Positions 10,069 to 20,955 of a stretch of 27,900 nucleotides of DNA are shown here, one piece after another. A program made the position numbers and the translations under genes. Numbering within the stretch: position 1 is the stretch's first letter; the number at the start of each line of letters is the position of its first letter. Source of the stretch: Paramecium sonneborni (taxonomy: Eukaryota > Ciliophora > Oligohymenophorea > Peniculida > Parameciidae); contig CAJJDN010000210.1 of assembly GCA_905182985.1 (NCBI GenBank), positions 46,327-74,226 of the forward strand, written 5' to 3'. Below the pieces are notes generated by a model. The model was not told the DNA's origin, did not search any database, and worked only from the letters and a program-made list of their open reading frames with translations.

Positions 10069-11050
10069 TAGTATTAATCTAAATCAATTAATAAAACATT
10101 CATTTATTTAATAAATCAATATTCGTTATTGATAAAACTACTACATTTTTCATTATTTAATTTATGAAGGACTAAGTAAAACAGACTTATTCCATTATCT
10201 AATATATATCCTTATTGTTAAATTTAAAAATTAAATTTCTTGACCGAATTTCTATGATAATCAATAAAATTAGGTGAAATAATGTATACCTCTTCAGTTC
10301 TAATCATATAAAGCTATGAGATAACTTGAAAAAATGAGATTCAATTCTATTTTGATTTAATAGAGTTATTATTTTTCCCGAACCGGTTTTTTTATAAAGT
10401 GCTTTTTTCATTAATGTCTTACTAATTCATTTAATTTAATTGCTAAATTCAAAGCTTCAAATTGTTTTTTAGAAATACTCTCTATTTTATAAATAAAATG
10501 AAAATCTCGTAAATCTTATTTGTTAAAGTTAGATATACTAATTAATGTAGTAAAATTTTACATAATCATCAATCGTAAATCCAAATAAGAAATCTCTAGA
10601 CCTTATCTACAATCAAGAAGATAAATTATATTTTTAAAAAGTTCGATTGACAGTAAATTTATGTTTGTTCCTTTTGAATATAAATGATGCCAAACATGGA
10701 ATGCAAGATAATTAATTATTTAACATTTTGATTTAACTAAATGTACTTCATATTCTTATAAAAAAAATAAATAACAAATTTTATAAAAATTATTTTATTC
10801 GAAGTACTCAAACATGAAGTGATCTGCTAAAATAAGTTAGTTTGAATTGTCTCTGTTAGTTAAAATTGTTCAGGTTTTCGTTATTTGTTATTAATGGTTA
10901 ATTTGTGATGATTTAATTTTTGATTGTTCTTGGCTATATATTTTAGATCATAATACATTCTTGTAAAATGTATTCTTTCTCATTTCTTGTAAGTTATTGA
11001 CTTATATTGCTGATAATTCACCTTGTTTTATTAGACTGAGTATGTTGCTA
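10069..11050. other. Stretch without a recognisable gene
   Basis: The only distinctive point is a small island, CCCGAACCGG, at 10378-10387 containing the palindrome AACCGGTT (10381-10388) in otherwise A+T-rich DNA. No motif, RNA gene or repeat is supported. Confidence 0.3.
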
Positions 11051-11180
11051 TATTTGCAATAAAAGCCTCCTAAATCAGTCTGCTGTTTAGAATGTCCATT
11101 AAATTATACCAAACATATCTATCATACTTTTGTGTAAGACGAAAAGTATTATGAGCATCTCCTAATAGATTTGAAGTGAA
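11051..11180 (+). pseudogene. Cys/His cluster, possible zinc-finger fragment
   Basis: A plus-strand frame reads KPPKSVCCLECP, then a pair of spaced histidines (KHIYHTF), then EKYYEHLLIDLK and a TGA near 11175. Cysteines followed by two histidines suggest a B-box or similar zinc site, which in Paramecium often precedes coiled coils. The downstream sequence is in fact coiled-coil-like. The motif is short and incomplete, so this is tentative. Confidence 0.25.
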
Positions 11181-11729
11181 CTTTGATTAATTGAAGAATT
11201 AAGCACTAATGTTAAATGTATTTTCGTAACATGAGATTTTAAAATATTATATCAATTGTTTAACATAAAATTCCATTGAACTAAATTAGGTAGTCATATT
11301 TGTAAAATTAGTATTAATGCTAATCCACATATTTGTATATCAACCAAGAATTTACTGAGTTTTCAAATTTAACTTCAAGCTTTGTATTAGTACTTTTTCT
11401 TTTTGATGGAATTCTTTCTTTAGAATATATTTAGACTTTTTAATCAAGTAGAGAATTGATAACTTAAGTGATTCTTTTGTTCAAGGCTTAAAGAAGTTAC
11501 TATAATGGGAAATCACTATCAAAATCTTAGAGTAAGCACAAAAAATTAAAAGAATTTTTAAGGATTCCATATCAATTAATTAATGCAAAATTGGTTTATT
11601 AAGGGATATAAATAGTGCTATAGATAATATTGATTTAAAATCACTTTTCCAATATCTTAAAAGAAACCCATATGATTAATTTTAAACTGATCAAGGATCT
11701 GCAATATATGATTATTATTATTTTTGATT
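11172..11729 (+). pseudogene. Unassigned plus-strand reading frame, likely helical
   Basis: One frame holds only two TGA codons over about 185 codons, beginning FEVNFDQLKNQALMLNVF. The best preserved part, from about 11408, includes RIDNLSDSFVQGLKKLLQWE, KILEQAQKIKRIFKDSISIN and RDINSAIDNIDLKSLFQYLK, closing at TGA 11727-11729. Regular hydrophobic and charged spacing suggests helices. It lies in the same direction as the coiled-coil remnant at 11880-12506 and may be the same gene. I recognise no family. Confidence 0.35.
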
Positions 11730-11773
11730 TTTTCTAAAATAATTAATAATATATCATAAAATTTTCAACTGTA

Positions 11774-12973
11774 CCATTGAAATAGTTACTTCAATTCTAA
11801 TAATATATCTAAAATATTTGTTTAATAAATCTGCCATTAACGTTAATTTAGGTATAATGCTGAAATAATGAAAACAGAGAATAATACAATAAAAGTGAAA
11901 TTGAATCTTTTTATAGATATTTTAAATCTCAGTTGAATATGAGTATGGGTCAAAGTCATGTGGATGGCTTAATTGAAGAAGCTATTAAAAATATCTGTTC
12001 TCATGAAAAGATAGGAAAAGAGAATTAGGAACTATTTTGAAAATAAATTCTACTTTGAAGCTTAATTATTTTAGATAGGCGATAATTTATAAATTATTTT
12101 AATTAAAATGACTGATGAATTTCCAAAATAGAAATCTAAAGTCAGAGTGAAAGGGAATGTATAATAGAAGAGGAGGATTTGCAAGATTAGAAATAATTAT
12201 AAAATGAGAATTATTCAAACATGTTAAAATGAAAACTGAAGATGGATAAAATTCTTGATATATTTATGTTATGAAGCCAATTCTTGAGAATGTACACTTT
12301 CAACATGTAATACTTTCAGTCTAATAATATCAAAGAATGATAATTAATTTAATTAGAAAAAATAATGGATTTTTTAAGTGGAAGAATAACATAAACTTAA
12401 ATAAGCAGCACTTCAATCAGATAAATTATAGCATATAATAGAAAGAAATAGAGAAAAAGAGGAACTTCAAGAATATTTAAATGCATAAGTCTTTTATGTA
12501 TTTTGAATAAATTAATAACTTTTTATGAAAGAGGGCTCCATCAATCATTTTTACTCCCTTAGACTTTAAGAGGATGAACATTAAAAATAATGTATTATCT
12601 ATGGTCAATCTTTTGTTCCCTCTAATTAAAATATATATATTATTTATATGGTAATATATATTTATGAAACAACAACATATGCAACATATTAATATAATTA
12701 ATTCTAATAACATAGGATTTCATAGTATATCTTAGTTATACTAACTTTATCAGCATATTTATCAATTTTTTCAGGTATATTTCTTTAATGATTTGATGTT
12801 TAAATAGTTGAAGAAATTTTCTATTATTTCCACTAATAATTTGATTGTTATTATAGATTCAACCAAAGCATGAAGGAAGCTATTAAAAAAATCTTTCGAT
12901 TCTCCAATTATTTTTTTTTATTCTTGCAATAGTTTTGCTTCTAATTATAATGATTTCATACTAAAAGTTCCTA
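11774..12973. repeat. First copy of a 1200-bp exact duplication (assembly overlap)
   Basis: This 1200-base block matches 12975-14174 at every place I compared line by line, with a constant offset of 1201 and no visible mismatch. A single N at 12974 separates the copies. The left flank of this copy is unique sequence; its right edge is the N. It is almost certainly the end of one contig. Confidence 0.95.
11880..12506 (+). pseudogene. Coiled-coil gene remnant (copy 1)
   Basis: Readable pieces with the Gln code are SEIESFYRYFKSQLNMSMGQ then SHVDGLIEEAIKNICSHEKI (about 11895-12020), IIEEEDLQDQKQLQNENYSN (about 12162-12225), and VEEQHKLKQAALQSDK, HIIERNREKEELQEYLNAQV up to TGA 12504-12506. The C-terminal part is a clear coiled coil. 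A short Cys/His-free helical region followed by a long coiled coil is reminiscent of the C-terminal part of guanylate-binding-protein-like GTPases, but no GTPase motif is present, so this is only a suspicion. Several frameshifts and TGA codons separate the pieces. Confidence 0.45.
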
Positions 12974-12974
12974 N
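12974..12974. other. Assembly gap (single N)
   Basis: The only ambiguous base in the window. It sits exactly between two identical 1200-bp blocks, as expected of a scaffold join in which overlapping contig ends were not merged. Confidence 0.98.
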
Positions 12975-14174
12975 CCATTGAAATAGTTACTTCAATTCTA
13001 ATAATATATCTAAAATATTTGTTTAATAAATCTGCCATTAACGTTAATTTAGGTATAATGCTGAAATAATGAAAACAGAGAATAATACAATAAAAGTGAA
13101 ATTGAATCTTTTTATAGATATTTTAAATCTCAGTTGAATATGAGTATGGGTCAAAGTCATGTGGATGGCTTAATTGAAGAAGCTATTAAAAATATCTGTT
13201 CTCATGAAAAGATAGGAAAAGAGAATTAGGAACTATTTTGAAAATAAATTCTACTTTGAAGCTTAATTATTTTAGATAGGCGATAATTTATAAATTATTT
13301 TAATTAAAATGACTGATGAATTTCCAAAATAGAAATCTAAAGTCAGAGTGAAAGGGAATGTATAATAGAAGAGGAGGATTTGCAAGATTAGAAATAATTA
13401 TAAAATGAGAATTATTCAAACATGTTAAAATGAAAACTGAAGATGGATAAAATTCTTGATATATTTATGTTATGAAGCCAATTCTTGAGAATGTACACTT
13501 TCAACATGTAATACTTTCAGTCTAATAATATCAAAGAATGATAATTAATTTAATTAGAAAAAATAATGGATTTTTTAAGTGGAAGAATAACATAAACTTA
13601 AATAAGCAGCACTTCAATCAGATAAATTATAGCATATAATAGAAAGAAATAGAGAAAAAGAGGAACTTCAAGAATATTTAAATGCATAAGTCTTTTATGT
13701 ATTTTGAATAAATTAATAACTTTTTATGAAAGAGGGCTCCATCAATCATTTTTACTCCCTTAGACTTTAAGAGGATGAACATTAAAAATAATGTATTATC
13801 TATGGTCAATCTTTTGTTCCCTCTAATTAAAATATATATATTATTTATATGGTAATATATATTTATGAAACAACAACATATGCAACATATTAATATAATT
13901 AATTCTAATAACATAGGATTTCATAGTATATCTTAGTTATACTAACTTTATCAGCATATTTATCAATTTTTTCAGGTATATTTCTTTAATGATTTGATGT
14001 TTAAATAGTTGAAGAAATTTTCTATTATTTCCACTAATAATTTGATTGTTATTATAGATTCAACCAAAGCATGAAGGAAGCTATTAAAAAAATCTTTCGA
14101 TTCTCCAATTATTTTTTTTTATTCTTGCAATAGTTTTGCTTCTAATTATAATGATTTCATACTAAAAGTTCCTA
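12975..14174. repeat. Second copy of the 1200-bp exact duplication
   Basis: Identical in sequence to 11774-12973. Its left edge is the N; its right flank continues as unique sequence. It reads as the start of the next contig. If collapsed, the window loses 1201 positions. Confidence 0.95.
13081..13707 (+). pseudogene. Coiled-coil gene remnant (copy 2, probably the same locus)
   Basis: Exact repeat of the remnant at 11880-12506 (offset 1201), with the same frameshifts and the same closing TGA at 13705-13707. Shared identical damage argues against an old independent gene copy and for an assembly artefact. Confidence 0.45.
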
Positions 14175-14341
14175 ATACAAGTATTGCCAATTCATTTAAG
14201 TCAAATAATTATAACTCTTGTTGAGATGATGGCAAATATTTTGAATTTCTTTTAACATCAAGCCCTTATTTATTTCCGTATTTCGTGTTGTTTGTTTTAG
14301 TGATTATAATTTTGTTCCTTCACTTATTCTTTCGTTTTTGA
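14108..14341 (+). pseudogene. Possible C-terminal membrane segment, unassigned
   Basis: From the end of the duplicated block into unique sequence, a plus-strand frame reads SCNSFASNYNDFILKVPNTS, then a TGA, then DDGKYFEFLLTSSPYLFPYF and VLFVLVIIILFLHLFF before TGA at 14339-14341. The last part would be a hydrophobic helix at the very end of a protein, as in tail-anchored proteins. T-rich DNA encodes Phe/Leu/Val by default, so this could be chance. Confidence 0.2.
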
Positions 14342-14659
14342 TAAATTATTTTCACATTCTTAGTTTAATCTTATCTACTATATTTATTCTGAGGATTCTT
14401 TCAACTTTGATTTTTCCTCAATTAAACATTTTCTATATCAAGAATTAGTTGATAACTTTATTAATGAGAAAGAGTGACTGGAGGAGGATGTAATTCTTGA
14501 GATTCGAATCTGGTATTGGCTCAAAAGAAGCACTCAGCTTTAATTCTTTTTTTGGATTGTAAAATTTTGAAGCAATTTTTAATTTTTTTAATGATTTTGT
14601 TTCATAAATTATTCATGTATAATTCTTGAATAAATTATAGAGAAAATTCAATTGTTTGA

Positions 14660-15263
14660 GTTATTCAATATGAATCGTATCATTAAAATTATTCAACAAT
14701 ATTATTTATTAGCAATGGCTAAGGTTTAGTTGAATATCTAATGTGTCTTAACTTATTGATCAACATTGCAATGATGATTCTCCTAATTGTCATTTATGAT
14801 AACAATAATAGAGAAAGAATTTATATAATGTAATATGTGTTTTATGAATTCAATCTTGTGAAATAATAAGGGTAAGATGAAAAATATTTATAATAATTCA
14901 CTTCGAATAGTTTATATATAAAAATTTATAAAAAATATAGAAATAATTTCTATATTAATACTGAATCACTTTTAAATTATTATAACATGATAAGTACATA
15001 TTTCTGTAGTTTAAATAGTCATATGTTTGATGTTCAAGTATGGGTATTATCAAATTAAATAAGTTAAAGTTCTTAGAATTGAGGCACAGCAGATAAGATA
15101 AGCTTGTCTATGTAGAATTCCTATGAGCATTTTGAGAAGGTTTTGGGATATATGGATAAAAATTCCAACCTTTCTTTATTATTTTCTTTTTTATTAATTT
15201 GTAAATAACCATAAACAATGGTTCAGCTCATAAGGTTAGCAAAAAAAATAAATAATTAGGTAA
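14660..15263 (+). pseudogene. Unassigned frame with a possible membrane segment
   Basis: Opening just after an in-frame TGA (14657-14659), the plus strand reads 140 codons to TGA 15080-15082. A hydrophobic stretch (CLNLLINIAMMILLIVIY) near 14740-14795 is followed by polar sequence (NNNRERIYIMQYVFYEFNLV, SLYIKIYKKYRNNFYINTES). The same frame continues after the TGA with GTADKISLSMQNSYEHFEKV and LGYMDKNSNLS. I recognise no family. Composition after 15082 is more coding-like than before it. Confidence 0.25.
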
Positions 15264-15695
15264 TTGAAATAACTCACAGTAAAGTAATAGATGCTGCGAG
15301 ATATGAAAAAACCAGGTATATTAAAGAAGTAATGTTATTATCATTTTTCCTTTTTTTATCTCGCTAATTAAATTGGTTCCATTTTACCATCCTTATAATG
15401 TCAAATAGCAATAAAAGTTACTTTCATTGTATAAGTTTAATTTATTACATTTTTATAAACTTAAATTATTTAGAAGGATAAAGTGTAAGATGGGTTTATT
15501 TTTTAAAATGTATCAGGTTATTATTATCTTTGTGAAAATATCTCAAATTAATATTTAAATATATATAAAGTCAATAAAGGCTATTATTGTTTAATCCTAA
15601 ATAGTATGCCCATTCTCTTTCTATTTGTAAATAAAATAATTATTTTGATTATTTGCCCATATTATAATCGAATTATTATTAGTCCTGATATAAAT
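15264..15695. other. Stretch without a recognisable gene
   Basis: A+T-rich spacer between a plus-strand frame and the 3' side of the minus-strand repeat-protein remnant. No motif is seen. Confidence 0.35.
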
Positions 15696-16500
15696 TCATT
15701 TGCTCAGAAAATATAAGCTTATAGAGATTAAAATCTATTTTATCTAAAATTGTAACATATCCAAAATTAATTGATATATTTTAAACTCTCTGATTAAGTT
15801 CACTAGAAACTTGTAATCATTGAACTCGTCATGAATAATGATCCAATAGTTAAGAGAATAAATTGAAATGAAACAATTTTCTATTTCATATACATTCTTG
15901 CAATAGTATTCAATTATCAATTTTTTTTTCTCTCCACATTTCTTATTTTCCTTTATATCTATTTACACCCATATACCAACTTTCTTACCCTTCAAGTTGT
16001 ATTCACCTCTACAAGTGACTTATTTATAATCATAAAAGATTGGATCTACTTCTACCTAACTACCAATCTTTTTCTAATCCTCTCCTTAATCATATGATCC
16101 ATCACCACTAACAAATTGCCCTTAAATAATATTTTACATTTATTTATTCTAACCATTGTATTTCCACCATATATCCCATCTACCTACCTTCTTATCCTTC
16201 ATATTATATTCACCATTATAAGCGACTTATTTATAATAATCGAACCCTTCATCTAATTCTATCCATGTTCCAATCTTTTTCTAGCCTTTCTTATAATCAT
16301 ATGATCCACCACCACTACAATATTATCACCCTAAACGCACATATTATTTCCCCAAAATACAATAATCCATTTACCTATCTTCATACTCTTTGCATTATAT
16401 TCACCATTATAAATGACTTATTTATTAACCTAAAACCCTTCATCTAATTCTATCCACCTCCCAATTTTTCTCGCCTTTATATGATCCATCACCAATAAAT
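15696..16500 (-). pseudogene. Remnant of a Paramecium MORN-like repeat protein (three units)
   Basis: Minus strand, reading downward. Unit 1 (about 16490-16330) has KIGRWIELDEGF, QVIYNGEYNAKSMKIGKW. Unit 2 (about 16315-16150) has GGGSYDYKKGQKKIGTWIEL, DEGFDYYKQVAYNGEYNMK and KKVGRWDIWWKYNG. Unit 3 (about 16110-15960) has GDGSYDQGEDQKKIGSQVEV and GEYNLKGKKVGIW. The repeating GSYD, KIG-W, NGEYN and KVGRWD blocks match a large Paramecium repeat family related to MORN/YwqK-type G-W-Y repeats. MORN repeats generally act in membrane or cortical contacts, but this family's function is unknown. Frameshifts lie between units 1 and 2 (near 16320) and in the GSY region of unit 1 (near 16480). After unit 3 the frame stays open as non-repeat sequence to TGA at 15696-15698, which may be chance readthrough. 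The 5' end is missing. Confidence 0.75.
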
Positions 16501-16639
16501 TATTATCCATTTTGATTAAAACAACCAAGTGCATCTCAGGATTTATACTTTATGAACTTTATGTTGTACTCTAGTCATTGACAATTAAAAATTTATTTTT
16601 TAATAAATATATTATTAAAATAATATAATTAACCTTGAT

Positions 16640-18095
16640 AGCTCTTAGATCCATTTAAGGTTAAATAATTATGAATGATTAGTTAAGAAAGGAAGATTAG
16701 ATATCAAAATAAAGACGATTAAAGCAGATTTACTTCCAAGAGTTGTGAATACATGATGAAACCAAAAATAAAGAGGAATTTCTAAAATCCTTTTAATAAT
16801 ATTGAGCATCATCATCCTTACTCTAAACAATAACTTAATTACTTAAGAACTTTAAAAGATGATGTAGCCTTCAGTAATAGAAGAAAAATGGACCATTCTA
16901 TTGAAAATTGTTGGAAAATTAGAGAAATCAAGAATTGATTTATGAAAACAAAATGAATCTTTAAATCATCAAATGAATTAGTTCTTAATCTCAAAAATAA
17001 ACAGAAAATAATAATACGCTTATTGCATGAAGATAATGCATAAACTTCAGAATAGAATACATTAAATCTTCTTATTAATCTCTTTTAGAATAAAAAGATA
17101 TCTCTAAAGCCTTTGGGAACGAAAATAAATCCCTTTTAAGTCAGATTTAAGGAATTAATTAAGACAAATAGCCTAAACTTCAAAAGAAGAAATTTTAAAA
17201 ACTTCAAAAAAATGTTATTCTTATTAGGATAAGAAATCTCCTTAAAGATATAACTTTGTTTAATGTTCTCTAAACAACTTAAAAATGTGCGTTTTAGTAA
17301 AAGAAAACTCAATCTTAATATCTGTAGGATATTTTAATTTGCATCACAGCTTCCAATTATTAAGCAGTTATTAACAAGATGAAACTGAACTTATTGTGAG
17401 TTAACTCAATGTTGAATATTTAAGATCTGAATTTAAATAAATTTCATAGCATGATAAATAATTATTATGATTCCACAGACAATATTGAAATTAAAAGGTT
17501 GATAAAGAATAAATTTAAGATATTGTTTATATAAAATAAGAATAAAACCTAAATAGAAGAATTAAAAATTTTATTAGCTAATCTTAAATAACATTTTAAA
17601 GAAGTTGATGAATTCAAAGTTGAATCTTAGAATGGCAGAAACAAATTTTAAGTTAGTTCATGTATAAGAACAGTAATAAGGATACAAATCAAATGAATAA
17701 ATTGTTAAAGCAACAAACTGTAACAGATTAGTGCTATAAGATATTGATAAATTATTACAATAATTTAGATGATTAAATAAAAATCATAGGAAATAAATTT
17801 AAATTCCAATTTATACCATTTTAATAAGATGGAAAACAACGATATCATATTAAACAATGATAGTGATTGATGAAAACAAGAAATGTGAATTATTTTTATA
17901 AAAAAAAATAAAGTCAAAATACATTTGAAATTTAATAAGAAAAAAAGAGGTTTTCTATAATAATGAAAGGAATAGATTTTAGGAGGATAAATAGATCACA
18001 TAAATAAAAAGACGTAATTTATCTCTAGATGCTTAAGTATACTAATAGTTACCATATTAGAAGTTAAAGATAATTCTGGTAAAATATTAGAGACT
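16640..18095 (+). pseudogene. Purine-rich plus-strand remnant, partly coiled-coil-like
   Basis: The plus strand is A/G-rich for about 1.4 kb, the usual bias of ciliate coding strands. Short readable pieces are HDETKNKEEFLKSFQQY (about 16752), KLLENQRNQELIYENKMNLQ (about 16905-16965), and KTQIEELKILLANLKQHFKE with VDEFKVESQNGRNKFQ (about 17545-17650). These look helical and charged. Frames change often and TGA codons interrupt them. No domain is recognised. More than one former gene may be present. Confidence 0.3.
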
Positions 18096-18600
18096 ATTGG
18101 GTTGATTAGAAAATTTGAATTAATAAGCATTAGAAATTGAAAATTAATAAATAACTTTTAAAGGTGATCCTGAAGTTAGAAAAACTTCGATTATCAAATA
18201 TTTGAAGGGATTAAGAATTTGATGAAGATTATAATTCAACTGAATAAATAGAGTGTATAGATGTTACAATTCAAAATAATGACACTCCTGGAAATATGGC
18301 AGAGAGAAAATAAATAATTTGAGATACTAAAGAATATTCATATAGTATTGTATGTTTTGATGTTGAAAATATCGATTCATTTCATTCGCCATTATAATGG
18401 TTGCAATTCATATTAACTAGCTTGTAAAATTGATCTTAATAACAGATAAATTTCATAATGTTCAATATCTGGAAGGTAGTTCAGTTTGAGATAAATAGAT
18501 TTAATTAAAATAAATAATATTTTAGAAAATATCAACAACAACATCATAAAGTGTTTGCGATTTATAAAAATCATATAGAACTAAATAATTTAAAAACTTC
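18096..18600 (+). pseudogene. Decayed Rab/Ras-like small GTPase
   Basis: The frame reads ITFKGDPEVRKTSIIKYLKG, with the P-loop at 18163 degraded from GDSGVGKT to GDPEVRKT: the Lys-Thr is kept, the Gly before it is now Arg. After a one-base shift it reads EFDEDYNSTEQIECIDVTIQ, matching the switch I region of Rab proteins (FDEDYNST). The switch II motif follows: ATA-ATT-TGA-GAT-ACT at 18314-18328, that is I-I-stop-D-T where WDTAGQE is expected, so TGG has become TGA, and the AGQE is lost. Next comes SYSIVCFDVENIDSF (strand beta-4), then WLQFIL. About ten residues are missing after switch II, and the NKxD and SAK motifs and prenylated C-terminus are not seen. Rabs direct vesicle traffic; this copy cannot bind or hydrolyse GTP. 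Confidence 0.75.
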
Positions 18601-18662
18601 CATAGTCATAATCATCAACTTATAAGACTTAAACAGTTTATTAAATTAAGAAGAACCTCTAT

Positions 18663-18929
18663 GGAAAGCTCATTATTTTTACTACCAATAGAAAGAGTAG
18701 CTAAATTAGTAAAAAATAAGATGTTGATGCTAAAAATCTTTCCATTTAAGATATATTATTTCAATTACAGTTTAATTAAAGTTATCCTGTTGTAAATTTA
18801 ATTGGAGCAAAAGTAACTAATAAAGGTAAATTCTATGCAGGAATTGGATGTGCTTGTTTTAATACTGCATTTTAATTAATTTTATTTGAGTCTAGGTTTT
18901 TTTAGAGATATATGAAGGATTTTAAATGA
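18663..18929 (+). pseudogene. Unassigned plus-strand frame (88 codons)
   Basis: An uninterrupted frame to TGA 18927-18929 reads GKLIIFTTNRKSSQ, DVDAKNLSIQDILFQLQFNQ, SYPVVNLIGAKVTNKGKFYA and GIGCACFNTAFQ. The residue mix is more protein-like than the background. It sits between a Rab-like and a kinase remnant in the same orientation, but continuity with either is not shown. I recognise no family. Confidence 0.3.
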
Positions 18930-19289
18930 ATAATCACTGTTATGGCTAATCATCATATTATAGTAATAAAGGTGTCAACTTTACGCGATTATTTCATTTT
19001 ATAATTATAATAACCCTCATGAATCATGCAAGTAAGAGTTATTTTAATATATATTAAAGAAAAGGTTTTGGTTCATTAAATAGCCTAACATAAAATCATA
19101 TCAAATCATAAATCTAAATTTGTTTAGTATTTAAATGTTAAAAAAAGAAAATAAAGAATTGAAAGAAAGATGTAATAAGGTTTAAGTGCCTATTCAATTT
19201 TTTAAGAAAAATTTGTTTCGTTTAATCAATACAGAGAGCTCTCTAATATATCAAAGGCAATTAATGAATAACTTTGGTAAAAATTAAGA

Positions 19290-20140
19290 AAGTGTGCTAC
19301 TCTGATTTAATTTAAAGAAGATTACACTATAGATAAGGTTTATTGGGAAAAGTAGCTTTGCAAAAGAGTCTTAGACTATAAATAAATCAACAAAGAAATT
19401 GTGTGGCATAAAAAATATTTAAAAATTAAAAATTCAGAAACTGGCCGAATAGCTTTAGTTAAAGAAATGACTATAATGAGAAAGATAAATCACAAAGATC
19501 TTATTTTGATACATGATTATGAAGAAAGTAGTTCAGGATTCAAACATAATAGTCAAATTAATCTTTAAAAAAAAGTTGAAGACTATAAATTTATAAGTTG
19601 GTTTTTGATTTAAAGTAGAGATAAGATGAAGTCGTAACAGATAATGATTAATAAGTTCCAATAGTACAATTTTAAGAGAGAAAGCTGATGTGATGTCATA
19701 AAGATATCTAAAAAATCTATAAAAAATAGAAAGGGCTTTGGCATTTGAATATAAATACAATAATTGATGGAATTTTAATTGTATTTAATATATTAGACAT
19801 CATTCTGCACCTGAATACACTCCAGAATCAGATATAGTTCATGGTTAAGGAGTAGTAATATAACAATTTATTAAATTCAGGCGGTTTACACTTAAAATTG
19901 AAGCATTTAAAAATATGGACAAATTGAAGATTATGGAGCAGGAATTGCATTTTCTATATTAGAATGTGATTTAATACTTTATTTATTTCATTAAGAACTT
20001 TCCTAAAGCTAATTATGAAACATTTAATCAACATATATGTATACTGAAAACTTGTAAGGCTATGCAAAAATTTAATTATTTTTGGAAAAAGTCTTTAAAA
20101 ACTTTTTGGATTATACCATGATTGTATAGAGAAAGAATTA
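19290..20140 (+). pseudogene. Decayed protein kinase domain
   Basis: The frame KYLKIKNSETGRIALVKEMT, IMRKINHKDLILIHDYEESS at about 19410-19530 matches strands beta-2/3, helix alpha-C and beta-4/5 of eukaryotic protein kinases (x-E-I-x-I-M-x-x-I-x-H-x-N-I). A segment between the beta-3 Lys and alpha-C appears shortened. SAPEYTPESDIVHGQGVV at 19804-19860 matches the subdomain VIII APE motif followed by D-I-W-S-L-G-V. The alpha-C Glu (about 19464) and the APE Glu (19813) are about 116 codons apart, close to the usual distance. The HRD catalytic loop and DFG motif cannot be found, and frameshifts and TGA codons lie between. It would have phosphorylated proteins on Ser/Thr; this copy cannot. Confidence 0.65.
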
Positions 20141-20955
20141 AAAGCTGCAACAAGGATTAAAATCATCTAAACAATCAAAGAATTCTTTACTATTCCAATT
20201 ATTTAGTTGTTTACATTGAATAGTATTCCTTTTAGAATTTAAATATTCTCTAATTAAATTCAATATAGACATGATTCATAAAAAATGGAATAGGGTTATC
20301 AAGTATTTCAAAATTGATTCTTCAAATATGAAATTATAATTAGCTACTTCCAATTTCGAGATCAGAATCTTATGGACTAGTTAAGGAAAACTTATCATCA
20401 GGTATAGGCTTGTTTATAATGCTTCCTCCTTAACCATTATATTCGCTTTTTATAATAATCAAATTTAGAGCGAGAGTAAATACTTCTTTACTTATTTCTC
20501 TCGGAATGTGTAAAATATTAAAAATTAACCAATTCCTCCTATTATATTTTATTGAATTCACTCTATTTGAATATGCATTTTAAGATCATAATTAGATATT
20601 TGAATTCTGAATTAATTATAGATACTTTTCTAATTTCATCAATTTATCTAATACTAACCATTTAATTAAATGAAATATCAAATTGATATTAATATTCAAC
20701 TTATTTTGCTCTTCATTAATATAAGTGAATAGAAGCTTTGAAGGGTATTCATAAAAATTTTTACGAATTTAAAATTCACAGAGTGTAATTTTTTAATTAA
20801 GAATTAATATTTGAAACTTTAAAGTTTAATTTTGTTATTATTTTAAGAGCTTATATAAATATTCTAACAATATTTATTTTTTGTTAGAATTATTAATAGG
20901 GAGATAAGCTTTCTAAAAATTGTTGAAAAATTTTTAAATTAAAGACTTTCATGTA
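20141..20955. other. Stretch without a recognisable gene
   Basis: Apart from a small inverted repeat at 20471-20503, nothing is supported. Plus-strand frames are short and give no motif. Confidence 0.3.
20471..20503. other. Small inverted repeat (possible hairpin)
   Basis: CGAGAG at 20471-20476 is complementary to CTCTCG at 20498-20503. Inner bases extend the stem with AAATA / TATTT after a one-base bulge. It is unusually G+C-containing for this region. There is no T run directly after it and no gene next to it, so no terminator function is claimed. Confidence 0.4.

Noticed and set aside
10378..10388. CCGAACCGGTT island as a regulatory or restriction-related site
   Set aside because: A single short palindrome with no gene beside it; there is no evidence for function.
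12477..12713. 78-codon minus-strand frame rich in Ile, Cys and Leu, repeated at 13678-13914
   Set aside because: It is antisense to the plus-strand remnant and its repetition comes from the assembly duplication. The hydrophobic content follows from A+T-rich DNA.
14440..14520. Possible tRNA because of a GATTCGAATC T-loop-like palindrome at 14501-14510
   Set aside because: The seven bases after the arm have no complementary acceptor strand 60-90 bases upstream, and no D-arm or anticodon arm can be drawn.
16265..16447. 60-codon plus-strand frame
   Set aside because: It is the opposite-strand shadow of the MORN-like repeat remnant.
19533..19760. 75-codon minus-strand frame
   Set aside because: It lies antisense within the decayed kinase; no motif supports it.
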